A stretch of 35,295 bases of DNA, taken from contig CAZTXD010000021.1 in NCBI GenBank assembly GCA_964617995.1, forward strand, positions 1-35,295, given 5' to 3'. Below the pieces are notes generated by a model. It was given only the letters and a program-made list of their open reading frames with translations, ran no database searches and was not told the origin of the DNA. This DNA comes from CAZTXD01 sp964617995. Its GTDB lineage: Bacteria; Actinomycetota; Acidimicrobiia; Spongiisociales; ZC4RG35. Position 1 is the first letter of the stretch. Each line of letters opens with the position of its first letter. A program made the translations under genes and the position numbers. Shown in pieces: positions 31,109 through 35,295 of this stretch.

Positions 31109-32827
31109 GTGGAGCAAGCCGGAAGCAACCAGGTGGACGACACGACGCCGCGACCCCTCATCCTCGTCATGAGCCGACGCCGCGACACCCGGGGGATCGT
31201 CGGTGACGAGATTCTCCGCCGCTACGGACATGACTACGACGTGATGACGGTCGGTAGCTCCGGTGAGGGCCTGGCGCAGCTGGAGGACCTGAAGGAGCGT
31301 TCCATCGACGTCGCCTTGATCCTCGCCGCTTACACGGAAGGAGACGACCAGGGCCTCCAGTTCCTCGCCGAGACCCGCGACCTCCATCCGGCCGCCCGCC
31401 GCGGTGTCGTCGTCATCTGGGGTCAGTTCCACCGCTCGAAGGCGGTATTCGCCGCCATCGCCGAGGGCGTCGTCGACATGAACCTCATCCGTCCGGAGCA
31501 TCCCCGCGACGAGGAGTTCCATGGAGCCATAACCCAGAGCCTCGAGGAGTGGGCCCTGGGCCGGGGCGAGGGGTTCGAGGCGGTGCGCATCGTCGGCGAG
31601 GACATGTCGGCGCGTACCCACGAGCTGCGTGACATGTTCACCCGCAACCACATCCCCATCGGCTACTACGACGCCGGCGACCCCACCGGGGTACGGATCC
31701 TCGAGGGAATGAGCATGCACGACCCGGAGCTGCCGGTGGTGGCGCTGCTCTTCACCTCCGAGCCGGTGGTGATGGAGAACCCCACCGACATTGAGATCGC
31801 CGACGCCTTCGGCCTCATGACTCCCCTCCCCGACCGGAGGTTCGACGTGACCATCGTCGGGGCAGGACCGGGAGGCCTCTCGGCGGCGGTGTACGCCGCC
31901 TCCGAGGGTCTGGATACGTTGGTGATCGAAAGGGAAGCCGTGGGAGGCCAGGCCGGCACCAGCTCACGCATCCGCAACTACCCCGGATTCCAGCAGGGGG
32001 TGAGCGGCAACAAACTGGCCTTCAGTGCCTTCCATCAGGCGTGGTCGTTCGGCGCCTCGTTCCGGTTCATGCGGTCGGCCATCGGCTTGCGACGCACCGA
32101 AGACGAGCTCATCGTCGACCTGTCGGACGGAACCAGCGTGCGTACCTCCACTGCCATCCTCGCTTCTGGAGTCGAGTACCGGCGTCTCGGGATCCCCGAC
32201 CTCGACGAGCGGGTGGGGCGAGGAGTGTTCTACGGTGCCGCCGTCTCGGAGGCACCATCGATATCGGGCAAGGAGGTGTACGTGGTCGGTGGGGGCAACT
32301 CGGCCGGGCAGGCGGTCGTCCATCTGGCTCGTTACGCCCGGCACGCCACGCTCCTCGTTCGGGGAGACACCCTCGCCGACAGCATGTCCGAGTACCTGAT
32401 CTCGGAGATCCGCAGGATTCCCAACGTCGCCGTCCGCTACTCGACCGAGGTGTCGGCCGGGAGTGGTGGCGACCACCTGGAGAGCCTCGTCCTCCGCGAC
32501 GGCGACACCGGCGGCGAGGAGAAGGTCTCCGCCGACGGCCTCTTCGTACTGATCGGCTCCGAGGCCCACACCGAGTGGCTCGAAGGGGCGGTAGCCCGCG
32601 ACGACTGGGGGTTCGTGCTGGTCGGTCGCGACCTGCCCCCGGGAGAGTTCCCGCTGGAGAGGGCGCCCTACTCCTTCGAGACGAGCATGCCCGGCGTGTT
32701 CGCCGTGGGGGACCTCCGCCACGGCTCGGTGAAGAGGGTGGCGTCGGCGGTCGGAGCGGGGGCCATCGCCATCGCCCAGGTCCACAGGTACCTACATGAA
32801 AGGAGGAGCAGCGCAAATGACGACTGA
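31109..32827 (+). CDS. Pseudo-receiver / thioredoxin-like / thioredoxin-reductase-like flavoprotein fusion
   Basis: The product has 572 residues in three parts. Residues about 15-150 resemble a response-regulator receiver domain, but the phospho-accepting aspartate is replaced (VALILAAYTEG). Residues about 170-245 resemble a thioredoxin or glutaredoxin-like domain (ARTHELRDMFTRNHIPIGYYD). From about residue 245 it is a thioredoxin-reductase-like flavoprotein, with FAD motif VGAGPGGLSAA near 250 and NAD(P) motif VVGGGNSAGQA near 391. Where thioredoxin reductase has its CxxC the sequence reads GVFYGAAVSEA (about 372-382), so it cannot act as a normal disulfide reductase. It may pass electrons to another partner. 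The start is GTG 31109. The next gene overlaps its end by 11 bp. Confidence 0.85.
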   Translation: MEQAGSNQVDDTTPRPLILVMSRRRDTRGIVGDEILRRYGHDYDVMTVGSSGEGLAQLEDLKERSIDVALILAAYTEGDDQGLQFLAETRDLHPAARRGVVVIWGQFHRSKAVFAAIAEGVVDMNLIRPEHPRDEEFHGAITQSLEEWALGRGEGFEAVRIVGEDMSARTHELRDMFTRNHIPIGYYDAGDPTGVRILEGMSMHDPELPVVALLFTSEPVVMENPTDIEIADAFGLMTPLPDRRFDVTIVGAGPGGLSAAVYAASEGLDTLVIEREAVGGQAGTSSRIRNYPGFQQGVSGNKLAFSAFHQAWSFGASFRFMRSAIGLRRTEDELIVDLSDGTSVRTSTAILASGVEYRRLGIPDLDERVGRGVFYGAAVSEAPSISGKEVYVVGGGNSAGQAVVHLARYARHATLLVRGDTLADSMSEYLISEIRRIPNVAVRYSTEVSAGSGGDHLESLVLRDGDTGGEEKVSADGLFVLIGSEAHTEWLEGAVARDDWGFVLVGRDLPPGEFPLERAPYSFETSMPGVFAVGDLRHGSVKRVASAVGAGAIAIAQVHRYLHERRSSANDD

Positions 32828-33650
32828 CACCGAACACAAGGAGATGACGGCGGGAATGCGGGCGCTGTTGTGGCTGGCGGTCGTACTGGTGGGGCTGGCG
32901 GGGATCCAGCTCTTCGTCTTCGCCGAGCGAACGGAGCGTTTCTTCGCCTGGACGATCGACCCTCCCCTCACCGCCGCCTTCCTCGGCGCCGGCTACTGGG
33001 CGAGCATCGCCTTCGAATGGTCGGCCGCCCGCCAGCGCCTGTGGGCAAACGCTCGCGTCGCGGTGCCTACGGTTCTCGTGTTCACCGTCCTGACGCTGAT
33101 CGTGACCCTGGTCCACATCGACCGCTTCCACCTGGGGGCCGAGTTCGAGGCCGCCACCCGGGCCGTCACCTGGACGTGGATCGCCGTCTACCTCATCGTG
33201 CCGGTTGCCCTGACCTACGTGCTGGTGGCCCAGCGACGCGCGTCGGGAGAGGACCCTCCCCGACAGCACACTCTCCCCGGCTGGCTGCGGGTGCTCGTCG
33301 CCGCCCAGGCCCTCGTGCTGGTGGCGGTGGGCGCGGCGCTGCTCATCGCTCCGGAGGCCGCGGCGCCGATCTGGCCGTGGTCGCTGACCGCTCTCACCGG
33401 CCGGGCCATCGGCGCCTGGGTGATCAGCCTGGGAGTGGCCGCAGCCCACGCCCTATGGGAGAACGACGTGCCTCGCCTGCGTCCCGCGGCGTGGGCGTTC
33501 GTCGCCTTCGGGATCCTCCAGGGGGTGGCGGTGGCCCGCTACCCCGGCACGATCGACTGGTCGTCGGTCCCGGCGTGGGGGTTCGTGGCCGTGCTCGTCA
33601 GCGCCGTGGTCGCGGGAGCCGCCACGCTCCGGCTCGACGGGGTCCGCTGA
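32817..33650 (+). CDS. Integral membrane protein of unknown function, about eight helices
   Basis: The product has 277 residues with about eight strongly hydrophobic segments, for example RALLWLAVVLVGLAGIQLF, ARVAVPTVLVFTVLTLIVT and WLRVLVAAQALVLVAVGAAL. I do not recognise a family. ATG 32817 is preceded by AGGAGG at 32801-32806; an in-frame ATG at 32796 is possible but worse placed. It overlaps the flavoprotein gene by 11 bp, so the two are co-translated and may form a membrane-linked redox pair. That is inference. It converges with the E1 beta gene, with 18 bp between the stops. Confidence 0.72.
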   Translation: MTTDTEHKEMTAGMRALLWLAVVLVGLAGIQLFVFAERTERFFAWTIDPPLTAAFLGAGYWASIAFEWSAARQRLWANARVAVPTVLVFTVLTLIVTLVHIDRFHLGAEFEAATRAVTWTWIAVYLIVPVALTYVLVAQRRASGEDPPRQHTLPGWLRVLVAAQALVLVAVGAALLIAPEAAAPIWPWSLTALTGRAIGAWVISLGVAAAHALWENDVPRLRPAAWAFVAFGILQGVAVARYPGTIDWSSVPAWGFVAVLVSAVVAGAATLRLDGVR

Positions 33651-33668
33651 GACGCGAAGCGACCCGGG

Positions 33669-34643
33669 TCAATCGAGGGTCTTGCGGATCGTGGTGTAGA
33701 TGCGGTCGACCGATGGGAGGGCCAAGTCCTCCAACGCCTCCGCGGCGGGCAACGGTATGTGCGGGGTGGTGATGCGCACCAAGGGGCCGTCCAGGTCCCA
33801 GAACGCCTCGTCGCCGACGATGGAGGCCACCTCGGCACCCCATCCGCACAGACGCGGGTTCTCCTCCACCGTGAAGAGGCGGCTGGTCTTCCCCACCGAG
33901 CTCAGCACCGTCAGGGTGTCGAGAGGGACCAGACTGCGCAGGTCGATCACCTCGGCCGAGATCCCGTCGGCGGCCAGACGCTCGGCCGCCTCCAGCGCTC
34001 GGGGCACCATCAGCGCCAATGCCACGATCGTGCAGTCGGTGCCCTCCCGCACCACCGCGGCCTTGCCCAACTCATCCACGAGCTCACCGTCGGGAACCTC
34101 GCCTTTGCCGGCGAGGAGAGACTTGTGCTCGAAGAAGACCACCGGGTCGGGGTCGCGGACCGCCGCCGCCATCAGCCCCACGACATCACGGGGGTTCGAC
34201 GGGGCGACGACCTTGAGACCGGGGATCATCATGCACCAGTTCTCCACACTCTGGGAGTGCTGGGCACCGAAACGGGAGCCACCCCCGTTGGCGGTCCTGA
34301 TCACGACTGGAATCGTCATCTGCCCTCCGGTCATGTAGCGGGACTTGGCCATCTCGTTGGCGACGATGTCGAAGCACACGGCCAGGAAGTCCGAGAACAT
34401 GATCTCGGCGATGACGGGAACACCGGTCATGGCCGCCCCCATCGCCGCTCCCAGGATGGCCTGCTCGGAGATCGGGGTGTCGCGGATGCGTTCGGGCCCG
34501 AACTCGTCCAGCAGTCCCACCGTCGTCTTGAACACACCGCCGGCTCCGGCGATGTCCTCACCCAGCATCACCAGGTTGGGGTCGCGGCGCATCTCCTGGG
34601 CGATGCCGTGGGCCACCGCGTCGCGATAGCTCAGTTCCGCCAT
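33669..34643 (-). CDS. 2-Oxoacid dehydrogenase E1 component, beta subunit
   Basis: The product has 324 residues, standard for the beta subunit of thiamine-diphosphate-dependent pyruvate, acetoin or branched-chain 2-oxoacid dehydrogenases. Visible signatures are LGEDIAGAGGVFKTT, the glutamate-containing DTPISEQAILGAAMGAA (the residue that activates the cofactor), SVENWCMMIPGLKVVAPSNP and EVIDLRSLVPLD. ATG 34643 overlaps the end of the alpha subunit gene by 13 bp. No E2 or E3 gene follows, because the next gene is convergent. The substrate (pyruvate, acetoin or branched-chain) cannot be settled from sequence alone. Confidence 0.93.
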   Translation of the reverse strand: MAELSYRDAVAHGIAQEMRRDPNLVMLGEDIAGAGGVFKTTVGLLDEFGPERIRDTPISEQAILGAAMGAAMTGVPVIAEIMFSDFLAVCFDIVANEMAKSRYMTGGQMTIPVVIRTANGGGSRFGAQHSQSVENWCMMIPGLKVVAPSNPRDVVGLMAAAVRDPDPVVFFEHKSLLAGKGEVPDGELVDELGKAAVVREGTDCTIVALALMVPRALEAAERLAADGISAEVIDLRSLVPLDTLTVLSSVGKTSRLFTVEENPRLCGWGAEVASIVGDEAFWDLDGPLVRITTPHIPLPAAEALEDLALPSVDRIYTTIRKTLD

Positions 34644-35295
34644 GCCGACCCCCCATCCGCCCACACGTCCGTCAAGAGGGCGCTCTCGTCCGGTTCCGGG
34701 CCCTCCTTGGCGAAGTCGGTGGCCTCGTCGACGCGGCGGGCGACCTCCTGGGCGATCCGGGTCAGGTCGCCCTCGGGAACACCCAGCCGCAGCAACCGCT
34801 GGTGATACATGGAGATCGGGTCCCGGTCGAGCCACGCCTCCACCTCGTCGGCCGGCCGGTACTTGGCGGGGTCGGCCCGACTGTGACCGCCGTGCCGGTA
34901 GGTGACCGCCTCCACCAGCGACGGCCCTCCCCCATTGCGCGCCCGGTCGATCACCTGCCGGGCGGTCTCGTAGACGGCATCGGCGTCGTTGCCGTCGACC
35001 AGGATCGGCTCCAACCCGTAGGCGGAGGCGCGATCGGCGGCGGGGTGCTCCACGGCCGTGATCAGGTCGATGGGCGTGTACTCCATGTAGAGGTTGTTCT
35101 CGCACACGAACACGACCGGCAGATCCCAGATCTTGGCGAAGTTGAGTGACTCGTGGAACGCCCCGATGTTGGTGGTCCCGTCGCCGAAGAACACCGCCGT
35201 CACCTGATCGGTGCCCCGGATCTGGGCCGACCAGGCGGCTCCGTTGGCGATGCACAGATGGGCGCCGATGATGGCGTAGGAGCCCATCATCCCGT
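34631..35295 (-). CDS. 2-Oxoacid dehydrogenase E1 component, alpha subunit (5' end outside window)
   Basis: About 220 C-terminal residues are visible; roughly 100 N-terminal residues lie beyond the window edge. The thiamine-diphosphate motif begins at GDGTTNIGAFHESLNFA and ends at FVCENN, with the usual spacing. GSYAIIGAHLCIANGAAW precedes it, and the phosphorylation-loop-like TYRHGGHSRADPAKYR follows. It forms the E1 heterotetramer with the beta subunit encoded directly after it. No sign of damage was seen. Confidence 0.93.
   Translation of the reverse strand, partial: GMMGSYAIIGAHLCIANGAAWSAQIRGTDQVTAVFFGDGTTNIGAFHESLNFAKIWDLPVVFVCENNLYMEYTPIDLITAVEHPAADRASAYGLEPILVDGNDADAVYETARQVIDRARNGGGPSLVEAVTYRHGGHSRADPAKYRPADEVEAWLDRDPISMYHQRLLRLGVPEGDLTRIAQEVARRVDEATDFAKEGPEPDESALLTDVWADGGSAWRN

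Noticed and set aside
31109..32827. Functional thioredoxin reductase
   Set aside because: The CxxC active site is missing.
33660..33680. Extra operator-like site (GTCAATCGAGGG)
   Set aside because: Matches only one half of the palindrome and lies at the 3' end of a gene between convergent stops.

Overview
The window is about 35 kb of GC-rich, gene-dense bacterial chromosome. Gaps between genes are short, starts are often GTG, and many adjacent genes overlap by 4 bases (ATGA, GTGA or TTGA). Promoters with a TANNNT -10 box, an F420-type luciferase-like oxidoreductase and leaderless-looking starts suggest an actinomycete-like organism, perhaps Acidimicrobiia. That placement is inference. No rRNA, tRNA, phage or transposase gene was seen.

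Layout. At 1-1535 lies the 3' part of citramalate synthase. At 1544-3305, minus strand, are a luciferase-like oxidoreductase and an EamA exporter. They diverge from a complete peptide/opine-type ABC importer at 3520-9877 (lipoprotein, two permeases, two ATPases). At 9888-11557, minus, are an MFS transporter and a SnoaL-like protein. At 11617-15046, plus, a metal-dependent amidohydrolase sits between two LVIVD-repeat beta-propeller proteins. At 15068-20038, minus, is a five-gene catabolic operon (D-2-hydroxyacid dehydrogenase, creatininase-family hydrolase, cupin, Gfo/Idh dehydrogenase, CocE/S15 hydrolase). At 20109-25178, minus, is a second five-gene operon: a CrtI-like FAD oxidoreductase, an alpha/beta hydrolase, a GrdB/PrdB-family selenoprotein read through an in-frame TGA, a small helical protein and an MFS exporter. 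A second Gfo/Idh gene (25405-26403, minus) diverges from a molybdenum hydroxylase large subunit and a BisC-type molybdoenzyme (26483-31068). The right end holds a degenerate thioredoxin-reductase-like flavoprotein, an 8-TM membrane protein, and the E1 beta and partial alpha subunits of a 2-oxoacid dehydrogenase.

Two observations stand out. First, the 10-bp palindrome CAATCGATTG occurs five times exactly and once with one mismatch. Every copy is intergenic and upstream of one of the catabolic or transport units. At four sites it lies inside the spacer between a recognisable -35 and -10 box, as a repressor operator would. The window therefore looks like one coordinately controlled regulon for uptake and breakdown of an unidentified organic compound; no regulator gene is present. 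Second, the TGA at 21950-21952 interrupts a protein whose two halves are in the same frame and match a GrdB/PrdB-like protein. The TGA lies in a U-x-x-C motif and is followed directly by a SECIS-like hairpin. An automatic gene caller would split this gene.

A working picture, all inference: the ABC importer brings in the substrate; hydrolases (CocE, alpha/beta hydrolase, amidohydrolase, creatininase family) and oxidoreductases (two Gfo/Idh, D-2-hydroxyacid dehydrogenase, LLM, CrtI-like, two molybdoenzymes, selenoprotein) process it; MFS and EamA proteins export products. The substrate cannot be read from the sequence.
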